Origin: Microbacterium elymi
GTDB lineage: Bacteria; Actinomycetota; Actinomycetes; Actinomycetales; Microbacteriaceae
Direction: 5' to 3'
Length of the DNA: 64,000 nucleotides
Assembly: GCF_021582895.2 (NCBI RefSeq)
Contig: NZ_CP091139.2
Location: 1,612,001-1,676,000 of the forward strand
A program made the position numbers and the translations under genes. Every line of letters begins with the position of its first letter. Position 1 is the first letter of the stretch. Shown piece by piece: positions 29,399 through 39,738 of this stretch. The notes below the pieces were generated by a model that saw only the letters and a program-made list of their open reading frames with translations, ran no database searches and had not been told where the DNA came from.

Positions 29399-31551
29399 TC
29401 AGGCGGCGACGGCCGCCGGCACAGCCGCGGGCTGGACCGCATCGACCCGCCGGCCGACGAAACGCTTCAGCGCGACCAGGAGCAGCGCGGTCACGATCGT
29501 CCCGGCGATCAGGGCGACCACAAACCCCCAGATCGGGTCGATCGCGAAGAACACGAAGATCCCGCCGTGCGGGGCACGGGATGCCACGTCGAACGCCATG
29601 CACAGGGCTCCGGTGACGGCGCCGCCCACCAGGTTGGCCGGGATCACCCGCAGCGGGTCGGCGGCGGCGAACGGGATCGCCCCCTCGGAGATGAACGACG
29701 CTCCCAGCAGCCAGGCGGCGGCGCCGTTCTCGCGCTCGACGGTGGTGAACCCGCGGCGGTACAGCACGGTCGAGGCGAGCGCCATCGCCAGCGGCGGCAC
29801 CATGCCGGCGCACATCACCGCGGCCATGATGTGGAGGCTGGCGGGCGTCTGGGCGGCGAGGCCCGCGACGGCGAACGCGTACGCCGTCTTGTTGACGGGC
29901 CCGCCCAGGTCGAAGCACATCATCAGTCCGAGGATGACGCCGAGTCCGATCGCGCCGGCCCCGGTCAGTCCGTTGAGGAAGTCGGTCATCCGCGCCATCA
30001 GCCACGCGATCGGGCCGCCGAGCACGAGCAGCATCAGACCGGAGGCGATCGCCGAGGCGAGCAGCGGGATGATCACCACCGGCATCAGGCCGCGCAGCCA
30101 GCGCGGCACGGCGGGCTTGCCGATGAGGTAGGCCGCATAGCCCGCGATAAGGCCGCCGACCAGGCCCCCGATGAAGCCGGCGTTCATGAACACGGCGACC
30201 GATCCGGCCACGAATCCGGGGGCGATGCCGGGTCGGTCGGCGATCGCGAACGCGATGTAGCCGGCCAGCGCGGGCACCAGGAACCCCATGCTGATGCTGC
30301 CGATCTCGAACGCGATGGCGCCGAGGTAGTACACGAGGCCCTCGGGCGGCAGATGCCAGATCGCGAAGTTCTGCAGCGTGTAGACCGCGTTGCTCACGCC
30401 GGAATCGCCGTGCGTGAGGGCGATGGCGTACCCGGCGAGCAGGAACCCGATCGCCATCAGCAGGCCGCCGCCGGCCACGAACGGGATCATGTAGCTGACG
30501 CCGGTCAGCAGGATGCGCTTCAGTCGGGTTCCCCCGGATTCGGCCGGCGCGGATGCCGTCGCCGTCGCGGTCGCGCCAGTCACGCGTTCCGCGTGCGGGT
30601 CGGATGCCGCGGCCACAGCCTCGTCGATGAGTCTCTCGGGATGCTCGATGCCGGCCTTCACCGACGCGCGCACGACGGGCTTGCCGGCGAACCGCTGCGG
30701 CTCGCGCACGTCGACGTCGACCGCGAAGATCACGGCATCGGCGGCGGCGATGACGTCCTCCGGCAGGGCGCGGTAGCCGCTGGAGCCCTGCGGCTCGACG
30801 ACGAGGTCGACGCCCGTCTTCTTGCCTGCGGCCGTCAGCGCGTCGGCGGCCATGAAGGTGTGGGCGATGCCGGTGGCGCAGGCGGTGACCGCGACGATGC
30901 GGGTGCCGGATGCCGCGGCCGGCGCCGCGCCGGGGGCGGCGGGTGCTGTCCCCGGCGCCTCGGCTGTCCCTGGGGCAGTCCCTGGGGCAACCGCCGGACC
31001 GGCGGCATCCGTCGTCCCCGCGGCATCCGCGGCACTGGCAGACGCGGCATCCGCGGCAGCCGTACCCACGGCAGCCGTCCCCGCGCCATCCGCGGGCTCT
31101 TCCTCGCCGATCGCGACCCGGACGATGTGCACGACGTCGTCGGGGGTCGCGGCGGCGCGCAAGCTGGGAGGTGAATTCGTCCTGCATGAGGCTTCGAGCC
31201 AGCTTCGACAGCACCGCGAGGTGCGCCTCGGCGGCGTCGGCGGGCGCCGCGATGAGGAAGACGAGGTCGGCCGGGCCGTCGTCGGCGCCGAAGTCGACAC
31301 CGGGCTTCAGCCGGGCGAACGCCAGCGCCGGCTGGGTGACAGCGGGGCTCTTCGCGTGCGGGATCGCGATGCCGCCAGGCAGTCCGGTCTCGTCCTGCTG
31401 CTCGCGCCCAGGCATCGGCGAAGAGGGCGTCGGCGTCGCTCGCGCGCCCCTGGTCGACCACGCGCCGCGCGAGGGCGCCCAGGACGGCGGCCTTGTCGGC
31501 GCCGAGGTCGGCGTCGAGGCTGACGAGTTCGGGGGTGATGGTGTGGGACAT
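29399..31551 (-). CDS. fruA: Fructose PTS transporter, fused EIIA-EIIB-EIIC
   Basis: About 717 residues. EIIA (residues 1-150) has the phospho-His in GLPGGIAIPHAKS; a long Ala/Pro-rich linker follows; EIIB has the phospho-Cys in VTACATGIAHTFMAADAL; EIIC has about nine helices (FDLGGPVNKTAYAFA, GASFISEGAIPFAAADP). Start chosen at 31551, with GGAGG eight bases before it. Two errors: about 31403 (two bases missing in a CG run) and 31160 (extra base, GCAGC context). It brings in fructose as fructose 1-phosphate, the substrate of the next kinase. Confidence 0.9.
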
Positions 31552-31595
31552 GGTGACCTCCATCGGTCGGGGAATGCGGGTCCGTAAGCGAGGGT

Positions 31596-32534
31596 TCAGA
31601 GGCGGGTGACGGCGATGTCGGCCGTCGGCAGGTCAGCGGGTCGCGGCACGACCGTTCCGGGCAGGGATGCCGCGGCGGCGCCGTGTCGGGTCGCCGAGGC
31701 TACGCACGCGGCGGGGTCGCCGCCGGTGGATTCGGCGAGCAGGTAGCCGGCCAGCGCGCTGTCGCCGGCGCCGACCGTGCTGCGCACGCGGGTCGGCGGC
31801 ACAGCGGCGGCGTAGGCGCCGTCCTCGGTGACAAGCACGGCGCCGTGGCCGCCGAGGGTGACCAGCGCCGCGCCGACCCGAGCGGGCACGAGCGTGCGGG
31901 CGATGCGGGCGGCGGCGGCGATCAGGTCGTCGTCCGGCAGCGGGCCGGACAGCTCGGCCAGTTCGTCGTCGTTGGGCTTGATCAGGTCGGGGTGCGCGGT
32001 CTGCACGACTGCGGCGAGCGCCGGGCCCGAGGCATCCACCGCCACCCGCGGCGCCGCCGCCCCCCACCGGGCCCGCACCGCACCGATGACCCGGGCGTAG
32101 AAGTCGTCGGGGACGCCGGGCGGCAGCGACCCGGCCAGGACCACCCAGCGCGCGCCCTCGGCGGCGGCCACGATCGCCGCTTGCAGGGCGTCCAGTTCGG
32201 ACGTCGACGGGGTGGCACCGGGCAGGTTGAGCTTCGTGGTGACGCCGGCCGGATCGGTGATCGTGACGTTGGCGCGGCAGTGCCCGGTGACCGGCACCGT
32301 GCGGGCCGGCAGCCGCTCGGCTCCGAGCACCGTCCGGTACGGGTCGTCGTCGGACAGCGGCAGCACGGCGAGGGCGTCGGCCCCCGCGGCGGCGAGCACG
32401 CGGGCGACGTTGATGCCCTTGCCCCCGGCGTCTTCGCGGGTGGATGCCGCGGCCTGCACGGCTCCCGGCTCGAGCGGGGCATCCAGCACGATGGTGCGAT
32501 CCAGCGACGGATTGAGCGTGACGGTGACGATCAT
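31596..32534 (-). CDS. fruK: 1-phosphofructokinase
   Basis: 312 residues, frame intact, PfkB fold. Begins MIVTVTLNPSLDRT; substrate motif GGKGINVARVLAAAGA; catalytic Asp in STVGAGDSALAGYLLA. The ATG overlaps the stop of the regulator gene (ATGA), giving the classic fruR-fruK-fruA order. It phosphorylates fructose 1-phosphate to the 1,6-bisphosphate. Confidence 0.92.
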   Translation of the reverse strand: MIVTVTLNPSLDRTIVLDAPLEPGAVQAAASTREDAGGKGINVARVLAAAGADALAVLPLSDDDPYRTVLGAERLPARTVPVTGHCRANVTITDPAGVTTKLNLPGATPSTSELDALQAAIVAAAEGARWVVLAGSLPPGVPDDFYARVIGAVRARWGAAAPRVAVDASGPALAAVVQTAHPDLIKPNDDELAELSGPLPDDDLIAAAARIARTLVPARVGAALVTLGGHGAVLVTEDGAYAAAVPPTRVRSTVGAGDSALAGYLLAESTGGDPAACVASATRHGAAAASLPGTVVPRPADLPTADIAVTRL

Positions 32535-33316
32535 GCGAGCCACACCTCCACACCGGCGGTCTGCAGCGCGGCGGCGAGCTCGCCCGCGGGCGAAGCGTCC
32601 GTGACGAGCACGTCGATGTCGTCGAGGGTCGCGAACCGGACGAGCGATTCGACGTCGAACTTGCCCGAGTCGGCGACGACGATCACCCGGCGCGCGGCGC
32701 GGACGATCGCCTCTTTGACGGCGGCCTCCTCGGGGTCGGGCGTGCTCAGGCCGAAGGATGCCGACAGTCCGTTCACGCCGAGGAAGACGATGTCCGGCCG
32801 CAGCGCGTCGATGGTGCGCACGGTGGCGGAGCCGACGGCGGCGGCGGTGACCCCGCGGACGCGCCCCCGACGACGGTGAGCGTGATGTTGTCGACGGTGG
32901 CCAGCACCGGGGCGAGCGTGAGCGAGTGGGTCACGACATCGGCGGTTCCGCGGACGGCGGCCAGCCGCGCGGGCAGCTGCTCGGCGACGGCGGCGGTCGT
33001 GGTGCCGGCGTCCAGGAACAGCGATCCGCGGAAGTCGTCGGCGATCGCCTCCAGCGCGCGGGCGGCGATCGCGGTCTTCTCCGCGGCGCGGCGACGGCGG
33101 CGTTCGGTGACGGTGGGCTCGGCGTTGCTGCGGCGCTCCTGCGGCACCGCCCCGCCGTGCACGCGGCGCAAGCGCACCGGAGCCCTCGAGGACGGCGAGG
33201 TCGCGGCGCACGGTCTCGGTCGTGACGCCGAACCGCGCGGCCAGGTCGTGGACGCCGACCCGTCCCTCGTCGCCCAGCAGCCGCTCGATGAGCTCTTGTC
33301 GCTCCGTCGCGTACAT
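32531..33316 (-). CDS. fruR: DeoR-family regulator of the fructose operon
   Basis: About 261 residues. HTH at the start ([39 protein letters not shown]) and the sugar-phosphate sensing domain (LFLDAGTTTAAVAEQL, GVNGLSASFGLSTPDPEEAAVKEA, VVADSGKF). Two errors: extra base near 33170 (GCAGC context; SGALRRVHGGAV restored) and one G missing near 32862. Likely represses its own operon in the absence of fructose 1-phosphate. Confidence 0.88.
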   Translation of the reverse strand: MYATERQELIERLLGDEGRVGVHDLAARFGVTTETVRRDLAVLEGSGALAPRARRGGAAGAPQQRRAHRHRTPPSPRRGEDRDRRPRAGGDRRRLPRIAVPGRRHHDRRRRRAAARAAGRRPRNRRCRDPLAHARPGAGHRRQHHAHRRRGRVRGVTAAAVGSATVRTIDALRPDIVFLGVNGLSASFGLSTPDPEEAAVKEAIVRAARRVIVVADSGKFDVESLVRFATLDDIDVLVTDASPAGELAAALQTAGVEVWLA

Positions 33317-33332
33317 CGTCACCTCCGGTGTT

Positions 33333-33398
33333 TCCCACACATTACAACATGTTCCCACACGACACAAGAGGCAATTCTGTGGGATCGTGTGGTTACTT
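33333..33398. promoter_or_regulatory. Probable fru operon promoter and DeoR operator repeats
   Basis: Just before fruR is an unusually AT-rich stretch with repeated TTCCCACAC (33333-33341, about 33352-33360) and a further inverted TGTGGG near 33380. Spaced direct TGTGTGGGAA repeats on the coding strand suit a DeoR-family operator. Confidence 0.6.
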
Positions 33399-33410
33399 GC
33401 GGGGGTGGGA

Positions 33411-33474
33411 TGCTTCGCCTGTCGCCGCTGCACGCCGTGGCGGGCCCTCGCGTGCAGCCGCGACAGATGAAGCG
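33411..33474. repeat. Palindromic element family 2, copy 3
   Basis: CTTCGCCTGTCGCCGCTGCA with complementary TGCAGCCGCGACAGATGAAG. It is located between the divergent fruR and YceI promoters, so it is not a terminator here. Confidence 0.85.
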
Positions 33475-33529
33475 CCTCCGGCCGGCGCCCGGATATGTCG
33501 CTCATAGGGCGGTTCCCTACCGTGGAGCC

Positions 33530-34219
33530 GTGAGGAAACGCGCGATCGTCCTGCTGGTGACCGCCGGCGTCGTCGTCGTGGCCGGGGCGGCCGTCGCGAT
33601 CGTCGGCCCGGCGTTCTACCGCGACGTCATCGTGGGTGCGCCCGATCCCACCCCGACCGTGACGGCCGGCGCGGCCGGCGGCGTGGCCGTCGCCGCCGCC
33701 GATGTCCAGGGCGACTGGCGGGTGGGCGAGGGGTCGTACGCGGGGTACCGGGTCGACGAGGTGCTCAACGGCACGGATGTCACGGTGGACGGGCGCACCG
33801 ATCAGGTCACCGGAACCGTGACCGTCGCGGGCGAATCCGTGACCGCGGCATCCTTCACCGTCGACGTCGCCTCGATCACGACCGACCAGGGCAGTCGCGA
33901 CTCGTACTTCCGCAGTACGGCGATGCAGGCATCCCGCCACCCGACCGCGACGTTCGAGCTGACCGCGCCGGTGGTCGCGGCATCCGCCCCGCACCTGGGC
34001 GCCGCCCAGACGGTGACGGCGACCGGAGAGCTCACCCTGGTCGGGACCACCCGCACCGTCACGGTGACGATGGATGCCGTCTTCGACGGCGCGCGGGCCC
34101 AGCTGGCCGGCAGCATCCCGATCCGCTTCGCCGACTACGGCGTGCAGGCCCTGGACCTCGGCTTCGTGAAGGTCGAGGATTCCGGCTTCGTCGAGTTCTC
34201 GCTCACCCTCACCCGCTGA
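33530..34219 (+). CDS. YceI-family protein, membrane anchored
   Basis: 229 residues, frame intact, GTG start at 33530. N-terminal helix AIVLLVTAGVVVVAGAAVAI anchors it; the YceI lipocalin-like barrel follows (GDWRVGEGSYAGYRVDE, TVTVAGESVTAASFTVDVASI, RDSYFRSTAMQASRHPTATFEL). YceI proteins bind isoprenoid lipids; the ligand here is unknown. Confidence 0.88.
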   Translation: MRKRAIVLLVTAGVVVVAGAAVAIVGPAFYRDVIVGAPDPTPTVTAGAAGGVAVAAADVQGDWRVGEGSYAGYRVDEVLNGTDVTVDGRTDQVTGTVTVAGESVTAASFTVDVASITTDQGSRDSYFRSTAMQASRHPTATFELTAPVVAASAPHLGAAQTVTATGELTLVGTTRTVTVTMDAVFDGARAQLAGSIPIRFADYGVQALDLGFVKVEDSGFVEFSLTLTR

Positions 34220-34224
34220 CCCCT

Positions 34225-34291
34225 CCGCGAAATCGTACGATCTGGCCGAGTGCACATGAATTTCGGCCGAGATTGATGTGCAGTGGGCGAT
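34225..34291. repeat. Palindromic element family 1, copy C (right end missing)
   Basis: CCGCGAAATCGTACGATCTG then the inner hairpin TGCACAT...ATGTGCA around TCGGCCGA. The outer right arm (ATCGTACGATTTCGCGG) is absent; the copy fades into GATTTGATG. Six bases after the YceI stop. Confidence 0.88.
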
Positions 34292-34589
34292 TTGATGTGG
34301 TTTGGGCGTGCGCGGGCCGGCACTGGCCGCCGTGCGCGGGCCGGCACGGCCAACGTGCGCCGGACCGACACGGCCAGCGTGCGCGAGGCCGACGCGACCG
34401 GTGTGCGCGGGCCGGCACTGGCCGCCGACCGGCCCAACCCCGCCGACCGGCCCACCCCGCCGACCCGCGACCCCGACCGGACCCCACCCATTAGCCCCAC
34501 TGATGGGCGACCCAAGTAATCCTCAGTCGACTTATCCTTCCGGCCTTGCGATGCTCGACAGGCACGACGCAAGGAAGCGGAGGAACAGC
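34292..34589. other. Intergenic low-complexity region before the ThDP operon
   Basis: Repeats built from GTGCGCGGGCCGGCACTGGCC and related strings (34310-34460). From 34500 to 34560 the base composition drops, and the operon promoter probably lies there. AAGGAAGCGGAGG before 34590 is a strong ribosome binding site. Confidence 0.5.
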
Positions 34590-36243
34590 ATGGGTCGCAG
34601 GATCACGGTCGCTGAGGCGGTGGGGCTCACCCTCGCCCGCCTCGGGGTGAGTCGCGTGTTCGGGGTCGTCGGCAGCGGCAACTTCCACATGACCAACGCC
34701 CTGCTCACCGGCGGGATGCCGTACACGGCCGCCCGGCACGAGATGGGTGCGACCTGCATGGCCGACGCCTACACGCGCACGACCGGCGAGCTCGCGGTGG
34801 TCAGCCTGCACCAGGGGTGCGGCCTGACCAACGCGATGACCGGCATCACCGAGGCGGCCAAGGCGCGCACCCCGATCGTGGTGCTCACCGGCGACACCCC
34901 CGGGCACGCCAAGACCTCGAACTTCTACATCGACCAGGACGACGCGGTCGCCGCGCTCGGCGCCGCCGCGATGCGCGTGCACCGCCCCGAGACCGCCGTC
35001 GCCGACACCTATCGCGCGTACGTCCACGCGGTGAAGGACCGCCGCACGGTCGTGCTGTCGGTGCCCATCGACCTGCAGACCGCGCTCGTGGACTGGGACG
35101 AGGATGCCGTGCCCGCCGTGCCCGTCACGCAGGGCGCCGGAGCCGGCGGCGACGCGATCCGCGCCCTCGCCGATCTGCTCGCCGCGGCCGAGCGCCCGGT
35201 GCTGGTGGCCGGCCGCGGCGCCTGGCACGCGAAGGAGCAGATCGCCCGGATCGCCGGCCAGGTCGGCGCGCTGCTGACCACCTCGGCCGCCGCGCGCGGC
35301 CTCTTCCACGACGACCCGTGGCACATCGACGTGATGGGCGGCTTCGCCACCGACGGCGGCGCCGAGCTCATCGCCGGCGCCGACGTGCTCGTGGCCTTCG
35401 GCGCCAGCCTGAACCGCTGGACCACCCGCAACGGCACGCTGCTCAAGGACAAGACGATCGTCCAGATCGACGACACCCCGGACGCCCTCGGCAGCCACAC
35501 GCGCATCGATCTCGGCGTCCGCGGCGACACCGCGGCCGTCGCCGCGGCGGTCGCCGACCTGCTCGCCGAGCGGGAGGTCCGCCGGGCCGGCTACCGCACC
35601 CCGGAGGTCGAGGGCCGGCTCGCCCAGACCCTGCTGTGGCGCGACCAGCCGTTCGACGACCAGGGCGACGCCGACCGCATCGACCCGCGCACGTTCACCA
35701 ACGCGGTCGACGCCATGGTCCCCCTCAACCGGGTCGTGGTGCCCGACGGCGGCAACTTCAACGGCTACCCCGGCGCCTACCTGCAGGTGCCGGACGTGCA
35801 CGGCTACAGCGTCCCGCTCGCGTTCCAGTCGATCGGACTCGCCCTGGCCAGCGCCATCGGCGCGGGGCTGGCCCACCCCGACCGCATCCCGATCGCCGGC
35901 GTCGGCGACGGCGGCTTCATGATGAGCCACGTCGAGCTCGACACCGCCGTCCGCCTGCGGCTGGGCCTGCTCGTGCTCGTCTACAACGACAGCGCGTACG
36001 GCGCCGAGGTGCAAGCACTTCAAGCACGTCACCGACGACCTCGACACGGTCCTGTTCCCCGAGACCGACATCGCCGCCGTCGCCCGCGGCTACGGCTGCG
36101 AAGCCATCACGGTCCGGTCGGCGGCCGACATCGCGCCGCTGCAGGACTGGCTGGACGGTCCGCGCGAGCGCCCGTTCGTGATCGACGCCAAGACGGCGGC
36201 CTTCCCGTCCTGGCTGCTCGGGCACTCGATGGACGAGAACTGA
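34590..36243 (+). CDS. Thiamine-diphosphate-dependent enzyme (acetolactate-synthase-like)
   Basis: About 550 residues with the three ThDP-enzyme domains. N-terminal: ALLTGGMPYTAARHEMGATCMADAYTRTTGE, with the activating Glu in RHE. Middle: FGASLNRWTTRNGTLLKDKT. C-terminal: GDGGFMMSHVELDTAVR to VYNDSAYGAEVQHF, the GDG-N diphosphate motif. One extra base near 36012 (GCAGC context). Followed by an NMT1/Tau-type importer. It could be a decarboxylase or a sulfoacetaldehyde-acetyltransferase-like enzyme using the imported compound; the sequence alone does not decide. Confidence 0.82.
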
Positions 36244-36276
36244 CGCACATCCCCCGCACAACCAAGGAGTACAACG

Positions 36277-37265
36277 ATGTCCTCACGCAGAACCCGCTTC
36301 ACCCTCGCCGCCGCCGGGCTCGCGGCATCCGTCCTCGCCGTCACCGCGTGCTCGTCCGGCCCCGGCGGCGGGGCCGACCACACCGACGGCGAGCCCGTCG
36401 CCATCACCGTCGCCTCGCTGCCGACCGCCAACCTCGCCTCGGTCCAGCTCGGCCAGCAGCAGGGCTTCTTCACCGACGAGGGGCTGGATGTCACGATCCA
36501 GAACGTGCAGTCCGGCAGCGCGATGATCACCGGCGTGCTGGGCGGATCGTTCGACTTCATCGCCGCCGGCTACGTGCCGGTCTTCACCGCCCAGTCGCAG
36601 GGCCTGCCGCTGAAGTTCCTCGCGGGCAACGACACCGGCGCCGACACCCCCGACAAGGACTGGCAGATCGTGGTCGCCGGCAAGGACAGCGCGGTGAAGA
36701 CCCCGAGGACCTCGCCACCGCCACCGTCGCGGTCAACGCGCTCAAGGGCGTGGCCGAGGTGCAGGTGCGCGCCTCGCTGGAGAAGCAGGGCATCGACGAC
36801 TCGAAGATGAAGCTCACCGAGATCCCGTTCCCCGAGATGCCGGTCGCGCTCTCGGAGGGGCGAGTGGATGCTGCGCTGGTGCCCGAGCCGTTCGTCACCG
36901 CCGTGCTGCAAGCCGGCGGCCACGTCGTGGACACCCCGTACGTCGTGATGGGCAAGCACTTCCCCAACGGCGCGTGGGAGACCTCGCAGCAGGTCATCGA
37001 CCGCGACCCCGAGACGGTGGCCGCGTTCACCCGCGCCATCATCAAGTCGGTCGAGTACGCCCGGGACAACCCGGATGCCGTGCGCAAGATCATCCCGGAG
37101 TACACGTCGGTCAAGCCCGAGATGGCCGCCGCGATCCGGCTGCCGATCTTCAGCCCGGACCTGCCGATCGACCAGATGCAGGAGCTGATCGGCTACACGA
37201 AGAGCTACGGGGTCCTGGAGAAGGACCTGAACGCCGCCGACCTCATCTACACGCCGAAGTCGTAG
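36277..37265 (+). CDS. ABC substrate-binding lipoprotein, NMT1/SsuA-like
   Basis: About 329 residues. Lipobox VTAC near residue 24, then VAITVASLPTANLASVQLGQQQGFFTDEGLDVTI, the NMT1/THI5-like start, and SEGRVDAALVPEPFVTAVLQAGG, typical of SsuA/TauA/ThiY. One G is missing near 36702 (CCGGAG read as CCGAG; TPEDLATATV restored). Probably binds a sulfonate, nitrile, pyrimidine or aromatic acid. Confidence 0.85.
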
Positions 37266-37278
37266 GCCGCACGCCATC

Positions 37279-38101
37279 ATGACGGTCCTGTCCCGACCCG
37301 CCCCGAGCGGACCGGCCACCCTGCTGCGACGAATGGGCAGGGGGGTCGGTGCGCTCGGCGGCGTGGTCGTCGTCCTCCTGCTGGCCGAGCTGGTGACCCG
37401 GCTCGAGATCCTGCCCAGCCGATTCCTGCCGCCGCCGTCGGTGGTCATCGTCACCCTGGTCGGCGAGCTCGGCACGCCCGAGGCGTGGTGGGCGATCCTG
37501 GACACCCTCCGCGGCTGGGCGATCGGGCTGGGGATCGCGATCGTGATCGCCGTGCCCCTCGGCCTGCTGCTCGGCTCGAGCGAGCTCGCGTACCGCGCGA
37601 CCCGCCCGATCGTGGAGTTCCTGCGCCCGGTGCCGTCGGTCGCGCTCATCCCGCTGGTGTTCCTGCTGTTCGGCCGCAACCTCGGCGACGGCAAGATCTT
37701 CCTCGCCGCGTTCGCCGCGATCTGGCCGCTGCTGATCCAGACGATCTACGGGGTGCGCAATGTGCTGCCCACCCAGCTGGACACCGCGCGCTCGTTCCAG
37801 ATCCGCCGCCGCGACGTCGCCCTGAAGGTGGTGCCTGCCCAGCGCGGCGCCGTATCTGGCCACCGGCATCCGGATCGCCTCCACCGTGGCGCTGATCCTC
37901 GTGCTCACCGGCGAGATCGTGATCAACGCCGGCGGCATCGGCGAGCAGATCAACCTCGCCCGCGAGGGCAGCGCCGTGGATGTGATGTACGCGTACGTGG
38001 TCATGTCCGGCATCCTCGGGCTGCTGCTGAACGCCGCGTTCGCATGGCTCGAGAAGCGCGTGCTGAAGTGGCATCCATCGCATCGGAAGGTCGAGTCATG
38101 A
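37279..38101 (+). CDS. ABC transporter permease (SsuC/TauC type), first
   Basis: About 273 residues, six helices, BPD_transp_1 fold. Loop region FQIRRRDVALKVVLPSAAPYLATGIRIAS, where an extra C at a GCTGC site near 37844 breaks the frame. Stop overlaps the ATG of the second permease (ATGA). Two different permeases suggest a heterodimeric channel. Confidence 0.85.
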
Positions 38102-38904
38102 CCACGGCGCAGCGCGAGAAGGGAAGGGTCGCCACCCGCCGGGGCGGCTGGTACGTCGCGGCCGAGGTGCTCCTGCCGGTGCTGGTGGTGCTCGGCGTGC
38201 TCATCTTCACGAACACGGCCGGCAGCTTCTACTTCCCGCCGCTGCAGGACGTGCTGGTCGCGTTCCAGAAGAACTGGCTGTTCGCGCGGATCCCGGTCGA
38301 TCTCGTGCCCTCGCTGGCCCGGCTGCTCAGCGGCTACCTCATCGCCGCTGTGCTCGGCGTGCTGCTGGGCGTCCTGCTCGGGCGCGTCGCCTGGCTGCGC
38401 CGCCAGGCCTCGCCGATCATCGAGTTCCTCCGGGCCATCCCGCCGCCGGCGCTGCTGCCGTTCACGATCGTCGCGATCGGCGTGGACTCGTCGGCCAAGG
38501 TCGCCCTGATCGCGTTCGTGTGCATCTGGCCGATCCTGCTGAACACGATGGACGGGATCGCCGGCATCGAGCCGACGATGGCCGAGACGGCGCGGGTCTA
38601 TCACATCCGGGCATCCGACGATCTGCTGCACGTGCAGCTCCGGGCGGCGTCGCCGCAGATCTTCGCGGGCATGCGCACGGCGCTCCCGCTGGCGATCATC
38701 CTCATGGTGATCAGCGAGATGGTCGCCTCCACCGACGGGCTCGGGTACTTCGTCCTGCAGGCCCAACGCACGTTCGCCCTGGCGGACATGTGGTCCGGCA
38801 TCCTGCTGCTGGGCATCCTCGGATACCTGCTGAACCTTGTGTTCACACTGATCGAACGCGGGGTGCTGGCCTGGCACCGCGGGGCGCGCGCTGCGGCGCG
38901 GTGA
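38098..38904 (+). CDS. ABC transporter permease (SsuC/TauC type), second
   Basis: 268 residues, frame intact. Six helices; cytoplasmic loop ETARVYHIRASDDLLHVQLRAASPQIFAGMRTALP. FLRAIPPPALLPFTIVAIGVD is the usual sequence before the coupling region. The start overlaps the preceding stop. Confidence 0.88.
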   Translation: MTTAQREKGRVATRRGGWYVAAEVLLPVLVVLGVLIFTNTAGSFYFPPLQDVLVAFQKNWLFARIPVDLVPSLARLLSGYLIAAVLGVLLGVLLGRVAWLRRQASPIIEFLRAIPPPALLPFTIVAIGVDSSAKVALIAFVCIWPILLNTMDGIAGIEPTMAETARVYHIRASDDLLHVQLRAASPQIFAGMRTALPLAIILMVISEMVASTDGLGYFVLQAQRTFALADMWSGILLLGILGYLLNLVFTLIERGVLAWHRGARAAAR

Positions 38905-38914
38905 AAGGAACACG

Positions 38915-39712
38915 ATGCTGACACTGAACGGCGTGAGCAAGCGCTACGGCGACGCGACGACGGGGATGCTGGCGGTCAGGGACCTCACGTTCCAGATCGG
39001 CGGCGGCGAGATCGTGACGATCGTGGGGCCCTCCGGATGCGGGAAGACCACCGTGCTGAAGCTGATGGCCGGGCTGCTGGCGCCGACCGCCGGGACGATC
39101 GAGGTGGACGGGCATCCCGTCGCCGGGCCGCCCGAGCAGATCGCGCTGGTCTTCCAGGACTACGCCAACTCGCTGTACCCGTGGATGACGGTGGCCGACA
39201 ACGTGGCGTTCCCGCTGCGACGGATGAAGCTGAGCCGGGCGGCGCGGCGCGAGCGCGTAGCGCACGCGCTGGAGTCGGTGGGGCTGGGCGCGTCGCCCGA
39301 CCGGTACCCGTGGCAGCTGTCCGGCGGGATGCAGCAGCGTGTGGCGATCGCGCGCGGGCTGGCGTACCAGCCCGAGATCCTGCTGATGGACGAGCCGTTC
39401 GGGGCGCTGGACGCCCAGACCCGCGCCGACCTGGAAGACCTGGTGATGAAGGTGCGGGACGACTTCGACGTGACGATCGTGTTCGTCACGCACGACATCG
39501 ACGAGTCCATCTACCTGGCCGATCGGGTGCTGGTGATGGGCGCGCGCCCGACCTTCATCGAGGAGGACGTGGCGGTGACGCTGCCCAAGCCGCGCGACCA
39601 GCTGGCGACCGAGCAGCTGCCCGAGTTCGGCGAGCTGCGGGCCCACATCTACCGCAACATCAAGGCGTCCAGCCAGCTGATGGCCAAGACGGGGGCGGTC
39701 CCCACGTCGTGA
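38915..39712 (+). CDS. ABC transporter ATP-binding protein (SsuB/TauB type)
   Basis: 265 residues, intact. Walker A GPSGCGKTT, Q-loop FQDYANSLYPWMT, signature LSGGMQQRVAIARG, Walker B ILLMDEPFGALD, H-loop VFVTHDIDE. AAAGGAAC ribosome site. Completes the importer with the two permeases and the lipoprotein. Confidence 0.9.
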   Translation: MLTLNGVSKRYGDATTGMLAVRDLTFQIGGGEIVTIVGPSGCGKTTVLKLMAGLLAPTAGTIEVDGHPVAGPPEQIALVFQDYANSLYPWMTVADNVAFPLRRMKLSRAARRERVAHALESVGLGASPDRYPWQLSGGMQQRVAIARGLAYQPEILLMDEPFGALDAQTRADLEDLVMKVRDDFDVTIVFVTHDIDESIYLADRVLVMGARPTFIEEDVAVTLPKPRDQLATEQLPEFGELRAHIYRNIKASSQLMAKTGAVPTS

Positions 39713-39738
39713 TCGGGCGGGACGGCCAGTATGGGGTC

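Noticed and set aside
34292..34500. A possible small proline/arginine-rich protein in the low-complexity stretch
   Set aside because: The sequence is made of short GC-rich repeats, with no ribosome site and no consistent frame.
34302..37265. One very long open frame covering the ThDP enzyme and the binding protein
   Set aside because: It reads the wrong frame after the enzyme and re-enters the right one by chance because of the base errors at 36012 and 36702. Separate starts, stops, ribosome sites and a lipoprotein signal show two genes.
37279..38904. A fused double permease of the Tau/Ssu type
   Set aside because: An extra C at a GCTGC site hides the stop of the first gene; an ATGA overlap and normal lengths return once corrected.
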